Assembly: GCA_945869695.1 (NCBI GenBank) | Contig: CAMBPV010000027.1 | Coordinates: 1 to 32,957, forward strand | DNA length: 32,957 nt | Origin: Prosthecobacter debontii | GTDB lineage: Bacteria > Verrucomicrobiota > Verrucomicrobiia > Verrucomicrobiales > Verrucomicrobiaceae | Direction of reading: 5' to 3' | In this document: one piece after another, positions 17,804-25,561 of the stretch | How the letters are laid out: every line of letters begins with the position of its first letter | Position numbering within the stretch: position 1 is the first letter of the stretch | Made by a program: the position numbers and the translations under genes | Notes under the pieces: model-generated | What the model was told of the DNA's origin: nothing | What the model saw: the letters and a program-made list of their open reading frames with translations, nothing else | The model's database searches: none

Positions 17804-20193
17804 GGCAGACGCTCCGAATCCTCGCTGCGCTTTTGCTGGCACCCCCGGTCAATCAGGCCGCCACCCCCGCGATCCAACCCTTTTTGGATCAGCATTGCAT
17901 GGACTGCCATGACGGCGATGTAAAAAAAGGCGCTCTCGATCTGAGCACTCTACCCACGGATGCGACCGACGCCGCAGCAATGAAAAAATGGGTTCGCGTT
18001 TTTGATCGTGTGGCTGCAGGTGAAATGCCACCCGCTAAAAAGAAACAGCCCACTCAAGACGCCATTCAGAATTTCATGGCCAAACTCGGTCGTGATCTCG
18101 TAGCAAAGTCGCAGACCCAAAAGGGCACGGTGCTGCGCCGTTTGAATCGACGCGAGTATCAAAACACAGTCAATGAATTACTCGGCGTAACGGTCAATGT
18201 GATCGACTTACTTCCCGAGGATGGACGCTCACACGGATTTGATAACATCGGCGAAGGCCTTTCGATCTCGGGTATTCAGATGCAGCGCTACATGGAGGCT
18301 GCGGAAATGGCGATTAACGCGGCTTTAAGCCTGAGCACTCGACCTGAATCCACCCTTCAAAAATCAACCCTCGAGAGTGATCGAAACAAAGACGTCATCG
18401 GTAAACATTGGCTCAAGCGCGAGGATGACAGCATCGTCGTCTTTAATAACGGCGGCTTCCCGAGCACCGTCATTCCAAACCTCCGAGCCAAACAAGCAGG
18501 CACCTACAAACTGCGCGTCACTGGCTATGGATATCAAATCGAAGAACCCGTCGTTTTTGCCCTGATCACTGGAAGCTTCAATTTCCGCAATGCGGACAAC
18601 GTCACGCGCAGCTTCCACGAGCTCCCCATCGGTAAACCCGGCACGGTTGAGGTCACCTTGCATCTCGATGCAGGGAAAGGCATCTGGATCAGTCCCCAAG
18701 GACTCAATGGACCCGATGGCCATTCTCCGATTAAAGACGGCCCATCTAAGTATCCAGGTGAAGGCATGGCCTTCCAAGAAACGACCCTCGAAGGCCCGAT
18801 CGTGGAGTCATGGCCACCCAGAGGTCAAAACCTCCTACTCGGAGACGCTAAACTACGCGAGTTAACCCCGGACAAACCCTGGATGCGCAACAAGACGGGC
18901 TATAAACCCGTCTTCACCACAGACCTTGCAGACCCGGTGGCTCATTCTCGAAAGTTGTTACCCGCTTTCATCACTGCGGCTTTTCGACGCCCCACCATAG
19001 CCTCCGACGCCGAACCTTATTTGAACCTCTTTGATGAAGAATACAGTCAAAGCAAAGACTTCCTGATCGCCATGCGCACCGCGGCCATTGCGGTTCTCTG
19101 TTCACCGGAGTTTCTCTTTCTGAAAGAACCTGCGGGCCAACTCAGTGACCACCAACTGGCCGCACGACTCAGCTACTTTCTCACACGCAGCGCACCCGAC
19201 GCCGAGCTTCTCGTTGCAAAACTCACTCAGCCCGACGTTCTCAAGGCTCAAACTGAACGCTTACTTAAAACATCGACCTCAGAGCGTTTCGTGGCCGATT
19301 TCACGGATGGTTGGCTAAACCTGCGCGAGATCGACTTCACCACACCGGATAAGCAGCTTTATCCTGAATATGACGAGTGGCTACTCGACTCAATGCTGCG
19401 TGAGACACGCAGCTTCATCACTATCCTCATCCTGCAGAATCTCAGCGCTGCCAACATCATCCAAAGTGAATTCGCCATGCTCAATAGGCGCCTCGCTCAG
19501 CATTACGGCATCTCTGGAGTCAGTGGCGTGGAAATGCAAAAAATCTCACTTCCAATGGGCAGTCATCGAGGAGGCGTGCTCACTCAGGCCAGCGTTTTAA
19601 AGGTCAGCGCGAATGGCACCAACACCTCACCAGTCGTGCGCGGCGTCTTCGTCATGGACCGCATCCTCGGCATCGAGCCGCCGCCACCGCCTCCAGGCAT
19701 TCCGGGAGTCGAGCCCGACATTCGCGGAGCCACCACCCTTCGCGAGTTGTTAGATAAACACCGCAGCAACGAGAGTTGCAATGGATGCCACCGCGTGATT
19801 GATCCACCGGGTTTTGCCTTGGAAAGCTATGACGTCATCGGTGGCTGGCGCGAGCGCTTCCGCAGCATTGGCGAAGGCGAATCTGTCAAAGCCACAGTCC
19901 AAGGCCGCAAAGTGCGCTACCGCTTAGGCCGCCCCGTCGATGCCGCGGGAGAGCTAACCTCCGGCCAGACCTTCAGCGGCATGGCCGAATTTAAAGAGCT
20001 CCTCCTCGCCGATCAGGAACGCGTCGCCCGCTGCATGATCGAAAAACTCCTCACCTTCGCCTCAGGTCGGCCCATGGGATTCTCCGATCGCTCAGAAATC
20101 GATAAGCTGACCGCGCTATCGAAGTCCAAAGGTCATGGCCTGCGTGACTTGATTCACGCCGTCGTGCAAAGTGAGATTTTCAGGAACAAATAA
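17800..20193 (+). CDS. DUF1592/DUF1588/DUF1587/DUF1585-type exported cytochrome c-like protein
   Basis: The 797-aa product has a signal peptide (MRQTLRILAALLLAPP) followed at once by a PSCyt-type haem domain with CMDCH (C33, C36, H37). Next come DUF1587 (LNRREYQNTVNELLGV, about 110-175), a beta-rich middle domain (about 200-330), DUF1595 (AFRRP..SDAEPYLNLFDEEY), DUF1592 (LAARLSYFLTRSAPDAELL onward), DUF1588 (HRGGVLTQASVLKVSANGT to the second haem-type motif CNGCH at 660-664), and C-terminal DUF1585 (FASGRPMGFSDR). Two CxxCH motifs imply two covalent c-type haems. A polyproline stretch (PPPPPPGIPGVEPD, about 627-640) is normal for the family. The function is unproven; periplasmic electron transfer together with the coupled DUF1552 protein is the usual guess. 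Its TAA abuts the gntR stop with no bases between. Confidence 0.93.
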   Translation: MRQTLRILAALLLAPPVNQAATPAIQPFLDQHCMDCHDGDVKKGALDLSTLPTDATDAAAMKKWVRVFDRVAAGEMPPAKKKQPTQDAIQNFMAKLGRDLVAKSQTQKGTVLRRLNRREYQNTVNELLGVTVNVIDLLPEDGRSHGFDNIGEGLSISGIQMQRYMEAAEMAINAALSLSTRPESTLQKSTLESDRNKDVIGKHWLKREDDSIVVFNNGGFPSTVIPNLRAKQAGTYKLRVTGYGYQIEEPVVFALITGSFNFRNADNVTRSFHELPIGKPGTVEVTLHLDAGKGIWISPQGLNGPDGHSPIKDGPSKYPGEGMAFQETTLEGPIVESWPPRGQNLLLGDAKLRELTPDKPWMRNKTGYKPVFTTDLADPVAHSRKLLPAFITAAFRRPTIASDAEPYLNLFDEEYSQSKDFLIAMRTAAIAVLCSPEFLFLKEPAGQLSDHQLAARLSYFLTRSAPDAELLVAKLTQPDVLKAQTERLLKTSTSERFVADFTDGWLNLREIDFTTPDKQLYPEYDEWLLDSMLRETRSFITILILQNLSAANIIQSEFAMLNRRLAQHYGISGVSGVEMQKISLPMGSHRGGVLTQASVLKVSANGTNTSPVVRGVFVMDRILGIEPPPPPPGIPGVEPDIRGATTLRELLDKHRSNESCNGCHRVIDPPGFALESYDVIGGWRERFRSIGEGESVKATVQGRKVRYRLGRPVDAAGELTSGQTFSGMAEFKELLLADQERVARCMIEKLLTFASGRPMGFSDRSEIDKLTALSKSKGHGLRDLIHAVVQSEIFRNK

Positions 20194-20964
20194 TCATCCC
20201 TCTGCGCTTCTGATTCTTCCTTGAGCGGGCTTGGGGCTTGAGACACCGCCGAGTTGATTGCGGAACTCGTAAACGTCACTGCGATAGAGCGTTTCTTCAT
20301 GCCAGAGGGGAATGCCACCTTCGAGGAGACCTGTGGCAATGACCTGGAGGCAGGCTGCGCGGATTGGGATGCCGAGTTGAATGGCTTGCGATTGGGTAGC
20401 GTTAACAGCCCGGATAGATTCCTCGGCTCCGGAGAGGTTGAGCTTACAACTCGTGGTCCAAAAGGCGTAAAGTGAGCCCTTCGCATCGGTCTTGGTCATG
20501 GCTGGACAAAGGCGGGCCGCGATGTGCCGACACTCATAGATGACGGCTTGGCCATCGGCGAGGCGAAGTCGCTCCATGTAGAAGAGCTGCTCGTTGGTTG
20601 TCAATCTGAGCGCCTGAACGATTTCGCCAGGGGCTTCTGCGGTGGTCATTTTTTTGAAAACGAGGACGCGTGTGCTCGGCACCTTTCCAGCCGCTTCAGC
20701 TTTGTCCGTGAAGCTGACGAGACGCTGCAGATCATAGTCGAGCACGCTCTCCCGAACAAAGGTGCCCGCACCCTGACGAAACTCCAGCAAGCCCCGGGAC
20801 ACGAGGTTGCTGAGGGCTTTGTTGGCCGTGGGACGACTGGTCTGAAAGCGCTTGGCAATCTCACGCTCGGTCAGGAACTGAGAACCCGGCAAAAACCGGC
20901 GACTGCGGAGAAGTTTCCTCAGCTTGGTGATGAGTTCCTGATGAAATGACGCTGGTTTGCCCAC
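20194..20964 (-). CDS. GntR-family (HutC/UTRA type) transcriptional regulator, likely regulator of deoC
   Basis: The 256-aa product has an N-terminal winged helix (about 10-75) with GSQFLTEREIAKRFQTSRPT and NKALSNLVSRGLLEFRQGAG, the classical GntR pattern. A UTRA effector-binding domain follows (about 90-240: RVLVFKKM, ERLRLADGQAVIYECRHI, LWHEETLYRSDVYEFRN). UTRA domains bind small ligands, often sugars, amino sugars or phosphosugars, which release the repressor. The gene starts with GTG at 20964 and diverges from deoC 79 bp away, with a strong double-dyad operator in the gap. A natural reading is a local repressor responding to a deoxyribose- or nucleoside-derived metabolite. The ligand is inference. 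Confidence 0.9.
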   Translation of the reverse strand: MGKPASFHQELITKLRKLLRSRRFLPGSQFLTEREIAKRFQTSRPTANKALSNLVSRGLLEFRQGAGTFVRESVLDYDLQRLVSFTDKAEAAGKVPSTRVLVFKKMTTAEAPGEIVQALRLTTNEQLFYMERLRLADGQAVIYECRHIAARLCPAMTKTDAKGSLYAFWTTSCKLNLSGAEESIRAVNATQSQAIQLGIPIRAACLQVIATGLLEGGIPLWHEETLYRSDVYEFRNQLGGVSSPKPAQGRIRSAEG

Positions 20965-20970
20965 GGTTTT

Positions 20971-20999
20971 GATATTCGGGCAAAATGTGACTTTGACAA
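20971..20999 (-). promoter_or_regulatory. Possible promoter of the gntR gene (near-leaderless)
   Basis: On the minus strand TTGTCA (20999-20994), a 17-bp spacer and AATATC (20976-20971) resemble -35/-10 boxes. The -10 match is weak (3 of 6). Transcription would begin at or within a few bases of the GTG start at 20964, so the mRNA would be nearly leaderless. The operator palindrome lies immediately upstream of this -35, so the regulator could also control itself. Confidence 0.35.
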
Positions 21000-21020
21000 G
21001 TGGCTAAGCCAATTTAGAAA
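20993..21020 (+). promoter_or_regulatory. deoC promoter
   Basis: A perfect -35 box TTGACA (20993-20998) is followed by a 16-bp spacer and TAGAAA (21015-21020, 4 of 6 to TATAAT). Transcription would start near 21027, giving a leader of about 17 nt before ATG 21044. The spacer, -10 and start all lie inside the operator palindrome, which is the geometry expected for direct repression. Confidence 0.6.
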
Positions 21021-21032
21021 TTGGCTTAGCCA
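21001..21032. promoter_or_regulatory. Double-dyad operator between gntR and deoC
   Basis: This is a perfect inverted repeat: left arm TGGCTAAGCCAATTT (21001-21015), AG, then right arm AAATTGGCTTAGCCA (21018-21032). Each half is itself palindromic: TGGCTAAGCCA (21001-21011, centre 21006) and TTGGCTTAGCCAA (21021-21033, centre 21027). The centres are 21 bp apart, two helical turns, so two regulator dimers could sit on the same DNA face. It covers the deoC promoter, and the divergent GntR/UTRA regulator is the obvious ligand. The perfect symmetry is seen directly; the identity of the binder is inferred. Confidence 0.8.
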
Positions 21033-21043
21033 ATCAACACACC

Positions 21044-21826
21044 ATGAAATACTCTTACTCAGATCTCGCCAAGATGATCGACCACTCATTGCTTCACCCG
21101 ACAATGACCGACAAAGACCTGCAAGAAGGCTGTGCGCTGGCGGCGAAGTATGATGTGGCCTCCGTCTGCATCAAACCCTACGCGGTGAAACAGGCAGTCG
21201 AGTGGCTGCGCGGCACGGATGTAAATGTTGGAGCCGTCATCGGCTTCCCTCATGGCAATAGCACGACGGAATCGAAGCGCTATGAAACGGAACTAGCCTG
21301 CAAAGATGGCGCGGTGGAGATCGACATGGTGGTCAATCTCGGCAAGGCACTGAGTGCCGACTGGGATTATGTGGAGGCTGATGTGAAAGCCGTGTGCGAT
21401 GAAGCCCATAAACACGGAGCCAAGGTGAAAGTGATCTTTGAGAATGATTACCTCACGAGCGGTGGCGCAGGCCTGAGCAGCGATGATTTCAAAATCAAAC
21501 TGTGCCAACTTTGCGAGCGCGCAGGTGCAGATTGGGTGAAGACGAGTTCGGGCTACGGCTTCGTAAAACAAGCCGATGGCAGCTACAATTACAAAGGTGC
21601 GACTGAGCACGATCTGGCCCTGATGCGCGTCCATGTCTCAGCGAAGGTGCAGGTCAAAGCTGCGGGCGGTGTGCGAGACCTCGATGGCCTCATCAAGGTG
21701 CGCGATCTCGGTGGCTCCCGCTGCGGTGCCACGGCGACCGCAGCCATGATGGACGACTATCGCAAACGCGAAGCCGATGGAACCCTGAATGCTGCGGGTG
21801 GGAAGATCGGCGCGGGTGGCTATTGA
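21044..21826 (+). CDS. deoC: Deoxyribose-phosphate aldolase
   Basis: The 260-aa product cleaves 2-deoxyribose 5-phosphate into glyceraldehyde 3-phosphate and acetaldehyde in deoxynucleoside breakdown, in the cytoplasm. It is a TIM-barrel class I aldolase. K166 in WVKTSSGYGF is the Schiff-base lysine, K205 in QVKAAGGVRD is the second active-site lysine, and D94 in EIDMVVN is the proton-relay aspartate. Family segments AVIGFPHG (64-71) and KVIFEND (129-135) are intact. It is slightly longer than the usual 220-250 aa because of a short insertion (KQADGSYNYKGAT, 175-187). No deoD, deoA or deoB lies next to it; it seems to be a single-gene unit under the GntR-type regulator. Its last seven bases overlap the convergent YkvA-like gene. 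Confidence 0.95.
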   Translation: MKYSYSDLAKMIDHSLLHPTMTDKDLQEGCALAAKYDVASVCIKPYAVKQAVEWLRGTDVNVGAVIGFPHGNSTTESKRYETELACKDGAVEIDMVVNLGKALSADWDYVEADVKAVCDEAHKHGAKVKVIFENDYLTSGGAGLSSDDFKIKLCQLCERAGADWVKTSSGYGFVKQADGSYNYKGATEHDLALMRVHVSAKVQVKAAGGVRDLDGLIKVRDLGGSRCGATATAAMMDDYRKREADGTLNAAGGKIGAGGY

Positions 21827-22230
21827 TCCACCTCAATGTCGATCACCCTCCCCTCTCCTTCCCTGGCGGGTTTTGGCTGAGTCTGCCCAGCGAGGAACTG
21901 TTTGTATTTCTCCAACTCTTTTTCCACCAGCTTGATGCAGAAGGCGAGGACGGTGACGTCATCCAGATATCCCACTCCGAGGAACACATCGGGTATGAGG
22001 TCCAAAGGATTGAGCACATAGAGGAGAGCCAGCGAAACGGCACTGAGCACCCAGTAGGGGATCTCACGATACTTGCCGCTGATGTAGTCCCCGACGAGCG
22101 ATAAGAGAACCTGGCCGAGGTCAGCCCATTGCTTCAAAGACTTTTGGTTCAAGAACTTCTTCTTGATGTCGGCGGCCTTGCTGGCCACGTCTCTGATATT
22201 CTCGTCTTCCGGTTCGGAGGGTGCTTTCAT
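21820..22230 (-). CDS. YkvA-family (DUF1232) membrane protein
   Basis: The 136-aa product contains the DUF1232 core: a membrane-associating segment IPYWVLSAVSLALLYVLN (57-74) followed by PLDLIPDVFLGVGYLDDVTV (75-94), the family signature. The N-terminus is charged and helical (DVASKAADIKKKFLNQKSLK), and the C-terminus (KELEKYKQF then a polar tail) is acidic/basic. The molecular function of YkvA proteins is unknown. It lies 41 bp downstream of the phosphofructokinase gene on the same strand and could be co-transcribed with it. Its stop codon lies within the last codons of deoC. Confidence 0.85.
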   Translation of the reverse strand: MKAPSEPEDENIRDVASKAADIKKKFLNQKSLKQWADLGQVLLSLVGDYISGKYREIPYWVLSAVSLALLYVLNPLDLIPDVFLGVGYLDDVTVLAFCIKLVEKELEKYKQFLAGQTQPKPAREGEGRVIDIEVDQ

Positions 22231-22271
22231 GATTTGGGGCTTTCCGCCACCCCAGGAGGAAGGAGCGGCGA

Positions 22272-23654
22272 TTACTCTGACAAGAATCGGATGCGTTTGT
22301 TGATATCCGTATTGATCGAGTGATAAGGCTGCGAGAGATTTCCCGCTGCAAAGAGCGTCTGGCGCATGTGCTCCATGTCATCCTCACCGATGGCATCGGT
22401 GAAAATGGGCATGAGGTACTCGATACCCTTCTGGGAAGGCTTCATCAAGTGAGGGTCATAAAGAGATGGGTGCATGGACCGTGCATGAATCAGGCCCCAT
22501 CGGTCCCGGAAACGATTGGCATCATAACCCTCCACATGAAATCCTTTGCTGGAATTGTATTGAAGAATCGAGACAGCATTGTTTTGACCTTCGACCAGTA
22601 GGTCGACCGCTTTGGCCCCCAGCTGCGCCCCGTAAAACCGATCAAAAAGGATGGGACGTCCACCGCGCTGGGTATGCCCCACTTTACGCGTGAAGATGGC
22701 CTCACGAGCGGATTCACCGCGACGATAGCTCTGGAAGTACTGGTCGCCGATCATCTTAATTAGACGAGATCGGAGAGCCTCAGAAGCACCCGAGAGAGCC
22801 ACATTACCGGCAGGGTCATAGCTCTTCACTTCATCCCCGAGCTCGCTTCCGTGCTCGTCGACGATGCCTTCACCACAGACGATGACGACGTTCTTTTGAA
22901 GATCGTAGATCTGCTTCACCCTCTCGACCAAGTGCTCGAGGTTCAATGCGTGCTCAGGGACGAGAACAAGGTCAGGCCGACCGTAAGCGGAACCGAGGGC
23001 GATGTAACCGGAGTGACGACCCATAACCTCAACGATGCAAATCCGACGATGACTCTCAGCGGTGGTGCGAAGACGCTCCACACCCGAAGCGGAAACGAAG
23101 ACGGCGGTGGCATAACCGGGCGTCACGTAGTTGACAATGTTTTGAAGATCAAAGACAGCGCGGGAGTCGGCTTTGGAATAATCGAACCCCTTTCCGTTTT
23201 CCTTCGGGGTGCGCAGCACTTCGTCAGGCTCACTGGGATAATTGAGTCCCAGATCATTATCGATCGTTTTGGGCGCAAGGACTGTGGGAAGGCGTTCAGC
23301 CAAAGGTTGGAGGCCATTCAAGGTGCCGTCGCCACCTACGCAGATGAGCCCTTCGATCCCGAGTTTTTGAAGTCGGTCCACGACCATGTCGAGGTCCTCC
23401 TTTTTGTTCGGATCCACGAAATCTCGGGAGGAACCGAGGAGGGTCCCACCTTTCGTCGGATCCAACTCTGGGATGTCCTGAAAAAGCGGATTGAGATGCA
23501 CGTGCGGAACCCGTGGGTTAAAAAGACAATTGAAGCCTTTGATCAAGCCGATGACCTCGACTTTGAGTTTGTTGGCACGAGTAACCGCACCTTGAATCGT
23601 GGCATTGAGAGCCGGCGTGTCGCCGCCGGCTGTGAGGATTCCAATTCTTTTCAT
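22272..23654 (-). CDS. pfkA: 6-phosphofructokinase, mixed donor-site (ATP or PPi) type
   Basis: The 460-aa product phosphorylates fructose 6-phosphate at C1 in glycolysis, or reverses this if PPi-linked. Family landmarks are GILTAGGDTPALNA (5-18), GGDGTLNG (107-114), PKTIDND (128-134, catalytic D132), MGRHSGYIAL and the substrate-binding GGRP. The two residues that separate donors are split: G110 matches the glycine at E. coli position 104 (ATP type), while K129 matches K124 of PPi enzymes (ATP enzymes such as E. coli have glycine). This G/K combination is known from long or group III PFKs, including some actinobacterial and trypanosomal ATP enzymes, so the donor cannot be settled by sequence alone. 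The length also suits that group. There is no Shine-Dalgarno sequence. Confidence 0.9.
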   Translation of the reverse strand: MKRIGILTAGGDTPALNATIQGAVTRANKLKVEVIGLIKGFNCLFNPRVPHVHLNPLFQDIPELDPTKGGTLLGSSRDFVDPNKKEDLDMVVDRLQKLGIEGLICVGGDGTLNGLQPLAERLPTVLAPKTIDNDLGLNYPSEPDEVLRTPKENGKGFDYSKADSRAVFDLQNIVNYVTPGYATAVFVSASGVERLRTTAESHRRICIVEVMGRHSGYIALGSAYGRPDLVLVPEHALNLEHLVERVKQIYDLQKNVVIVCGEGIVDEHGSELGDEVKSYDPAGNVALSGASEALRSRLIKMIGDQYFQSYRRGESAREAIFTRKVGHTQRGGRPILFDRFYGAQLGAKAVDLLVEGQNNAVSILQYNSSKGFHVEGYDANRFRDRWGLIHARSMHPSLYDPHLMKPSQKGIEYLMPIFTDAIGEDDMEHMRQTLFAAGNLSQPYHSINTDINKRIRFLSE

Positions 23655-23747
23655 CTGTTGAGGAAGGGGTTAGAAAAAATGAGCAATCAGCGTTCCAAGT
23701 TCAGACGAACTGTGGAGCAAGAGGCAGTGCTGCGGCAGTGGCTGTGT

Positions 23748-24692
23748 CTAGATGACATCCAACTCGGGCTTAAAATCCGCAGCATGGTAAGAGCTGCGAA
23801 CAAGAGGAGCGCTTGCCACATGTCGGAAACCCTTTTTGAGAGCTATCTGCTTGTAGTTTTCAAAGGTATCCGGGTGGATGTACTCGATGACCGGCAAGTG
23901 ATTGGCCGAGGGCCGGAGGTACTGGCCCAGAGTCAAAACTGTGACGTTGTGTTCCAAGAGGTCATCCATAGCCTGAAAGAGCTCGGTCTCCGTCTCACCA
24001 AGCCCCAACATCACACCGCTCTTGGTGGCACAATGGAAGCCCATCTCGCCAGCCAATTCTTTTGCCCTCTTTAAAACGTGCAGCGAGCGCTTGTATTGAG
24101 CGCGGGAACGAACGAGAGGCGTGAGGCGCTCCACGGTTTCGAGATTGTGATTGAAGATGTGCGGCTTGGCCTTCATGACGACCTCAATGGCATCGTCTTT
24201 GGCATTAAAATCGGGGACCAAGATCTCGATCACGATCCCCGGCACGGCTGCTCTGACGGCTTCGATGGTCTGGGCAAAATGATCAGCCCCGCCGTCCGCC
24301 ACATCGTCACGGGCAACGGCAGTGATAACGACATGTTTAAGCCCAAGGCGCTGCGTGGCCTGAGCGACGCGCTGTGGCTCATCTCCCTCCAAGGCAAAGG
24401 GCTTGGCTGTCTTTACCGCGCAAAAACCGCAAGCACGGGTGCAACGGTCACCGGCGATCATAAAAGTCGCGGTTCCCTGGCTCCAACACTCCCAGCGGTT
24501 CGGGCATTGGGCCTCTTCGCAAACAGTGTGCAGTTTAAGGTCGGATATCAGCCCCTTGGTGCTCCAAAAGGCAGGATCACGCGGTAGTTTGACTCGAATC
24601 CAGTCAGGTTTCTTGTCACGATGGAGGCTTGGATCAATTTTACAGGCCATTGAAAGGTGGAGGACCATCGCAGGAGCAGGCCGCTTTTGCAA
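23748..24692 (-). CDS. lipA: Lipoyl synthase
   Basis: The product of up to 314 aa inserts two sulfurs into protein-bound octanoyl groups to make lipoyl cofactor for 2-oxo acid dehydrogenases and the glycine cleavage system. It is a radical-SAM enzyme with two clusters. The auxiliary-cluster cysteines are C58, C63 and C69 ([12 protein letters not shown]), the SAM-cluster cysteines are C84, C88 and C91 (CTRACGFC), and the C-terminal RSSY motif that ligates the auxiliary cluster is at 299-302. All are present, so the enzyme should be active. The start is uncertain: the family usually begins near PDWIRVKLP (29-37), and internal ATGs at 24668 and 24650 are alternatives. It diverges from the rlpA gene; lipB is not in this window. 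Confidence 0.96.
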   Translation of the reverse strand: MQKRPAPAMVLHLSMACKIDPSLHRDKKPDWIRVKLPRDPAFWSTKGLISDLKLHTVCEEAQCPNRWECWSQGTATFMIAGDRCTRACGFCAVKTAKPFALEGDEPQRVAQATQRLGLKHVVITAVARDDVADGGADHFAQTIEAVRAAVPGIVIEILVPDFNAKDDAIEVVMKAKPHIFNHNLETVERLTPLVRSRAQYKRSLHVLKRAKELAGEMGFHCATKSGVMLGLGETETELFQAMDDLLEHNVTVLTLGQYLRPSANHLPVIEYIHPDTFENYKQIALKKGFRHVASAPLVRSSYHAADFKPELDVI

Positions 24693-24748
24693 CCAAACCT
24701 ATCGTTTTTGCGTGGTCATCGAAGCATGGCTTTGCTAGGATGCTGCAA

Positions 24749-25153
24749 ATGAGGTCAAAAGCGTTTTATTCCGTTCGATTCAGGCTCGTGCTCGTCGTTT
24801 GTGTTGGGGCTTTGAGCGCCTGTCAGACAAAAGCTCCGTTTGTCGAAATCCGACCGGTGATAACTCATTGGAAGCCTTACCAGACAGGAATCGCCTCCTG
24901 GTATCGGGATCACCGCACCGCCAGCGGAGAGCGTTTCAGTGGCTCAAAACTGGCAGGGGCGCACCGCACTTTGAAGTTTGGGACCCAGGTCAAGGTCACG
25001 AATTTGAGGAATGGCCGCTCCGTCGTCGTCAGGATCAATGACCGGGGGCCGTATATCCGCGGTCGAGTGATCGATCTCACCCATGCCGCAGCCAAGGCCA
25101 TCGGACTCACGGAGTCTGGAATCGCAAAAGTTCGCTTGGAACTGGCTCATTAG
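24749..25153 (+). CDS. rlpA: RlpA-like septal-ring lytic transglycosylase, lipoprotein
   Basis: The product is about 134 aa. A lipoprotein signal peptide ends in ALSAC (lipobox, C25), so it is lipid-anchored, probably at the outer membrane. The rest is a double-psi beta-barrel domain of RlpA type: [20 protein letters not shown] (46-65), [38 protein letters not shown] (94-110). Known RlpA proteins cleave glycan strands lacking stem peptides. There is no SPOR domain, so it is a minimal version. I chose ATG 24749, which has AGGA 8 nt upstream and leaves a normal leader; the frame is open further upstream (TTG or other starts from 24629), which would overlap the divergent lipA gene. Confidence 0.88.
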   Translation: MRSKAFYSVRFRLVLVVCVGALSACQTKAPFVEIRPVITHWKPYQTGIASWYRDHRTASGERFSGSKLAGAHRTLKFGTQVKVTNLRNGRSVVVRINDRGPYIRGRVIDLTHAAAKAIGLTESGIAKVRLELAH

Positions 25154-25202
25154 GCCTGCTCGGATTGGGCGCAATCAGGATTCCTTGATCATTTTACTTG
25201 GT

Positions 25203-25211
25203 TGTTATGAT
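25203..25211 (+). promoter_or_regulatory. Possible extended -10 promoter upstream of the small membrane-protein gene
   Basis: TGTTATGAT (25203-25211) fits an extended -10 (TGn + TATGAT, 5 of 6). A possible TTGATC at 25185-25190 lies 15 bp upstream, closer than ideal, so the -35 is doubtful. Initiation near 25218 would place the start-codon dyad at the very 5' end of the transcript. Confidence 0.4.
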
Positions 25212-25213
25212 AT

Positions 25214-25233
25214 ATTGAGTGATTTTACTCAAT
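25214..25233 (+). repeat. Inverted repeat enclosing the start codon of the gene at 25232
   Basis: ATTGAGT (25214-25220), a 6-nt loop GATTTT, then ACTCAAT (25227-25233). The right arm contains the first two bases of the ATG at 25232-25234. As RNA this would be a 7-bp hairpin that could hide the start; as DNA it could be a small operator. The stem is AU-rich and modest in strength. Confidence 0.45.
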
Positions 25234-25555
25234 GTCGTATCGTCCACCCCGCCCAGAAGACAGGCCAATTTCCCAACGTCCCTTAGCTGAAAGAGTGACC
25301 GTCGTGGTTCAGACAGACCAGCGCGCGATACGTCGTTGGAAAAACTTGTCATTCTTTCTGCTCGCTACGGGAATCTCTTCCCTCGTTTTCTGGGAGAAAG
25401 TGAAGCCAGTCGTTGATTCCGTGAGATCTGACGTGATCGCAAAATGGGAGAAAAAGTCGCTAAAAGCCACCAAAACCTGGCCGAAAGCTGTGCCGGTGAG
25501 CGCCAAGCACCTTCCCGTCTCAGTACCGACAACCAACACCAAGAACGACACTTAA
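25232..25555 (+). CDS. Small hypothetical membrane protein, possibly the surviving 5' part of a larger broken gene
   Basis: This 107-aa product is not recognised. It has a basic/polar N-terminus (about 1-36, many R and P), one probable membrane helix (LSFFLLATGISSLVFW, about 39-54), a charged stretch and a Pro/Thr/Val-rich C-terminus (KAVPVSAKHLPVSVPTTNTK). After its TAA (25553-25555) the same frame continues with equally Pro-rich sequence (TTPPALVDLPALALKANEF) and then with the remains of a metalloprotease-like domain. The open frame may therefore be the anchor and linker of a once larger membrane-tethered protein. It could equally be an independent small membrane protein; no homology can be claimed by eye. 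Confidence 0.5.
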   Translation: MSYRPPRPEDRPISQRPLAERVTVVVQTDQRAIRRWKNLSFFLLATGISSLVFWEKVKPVVDSVRSDVIAKWEKKSLKATKTWPKAVPVSAKHLPVSVPTTNTKNDT

Positions 25556-25561
25556 CCCAAA

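Noticed and set aside
19673-19700. Proline-codon run that looks like a simple repeat
   Set aside because: It encodes the polyproline segment normal for DUF1588/DUF1592 proteins, not a separate repeat element.
22231-22271. Possible terminator between the phosphofructokinase and YkvA-like genes
   Set aside because: Short GC-rich pairings exist but there is no convincing stem followed by a T-run in either direction.
22851-24074. Open frame of 407 codons on the plus strand
   Set aside because: It is antisense to the phosphofructokinase and lipoyl synthase genes, both with intact catalytic motifs. Its translation has no recognisable domain; it is a by-product of codon usage.
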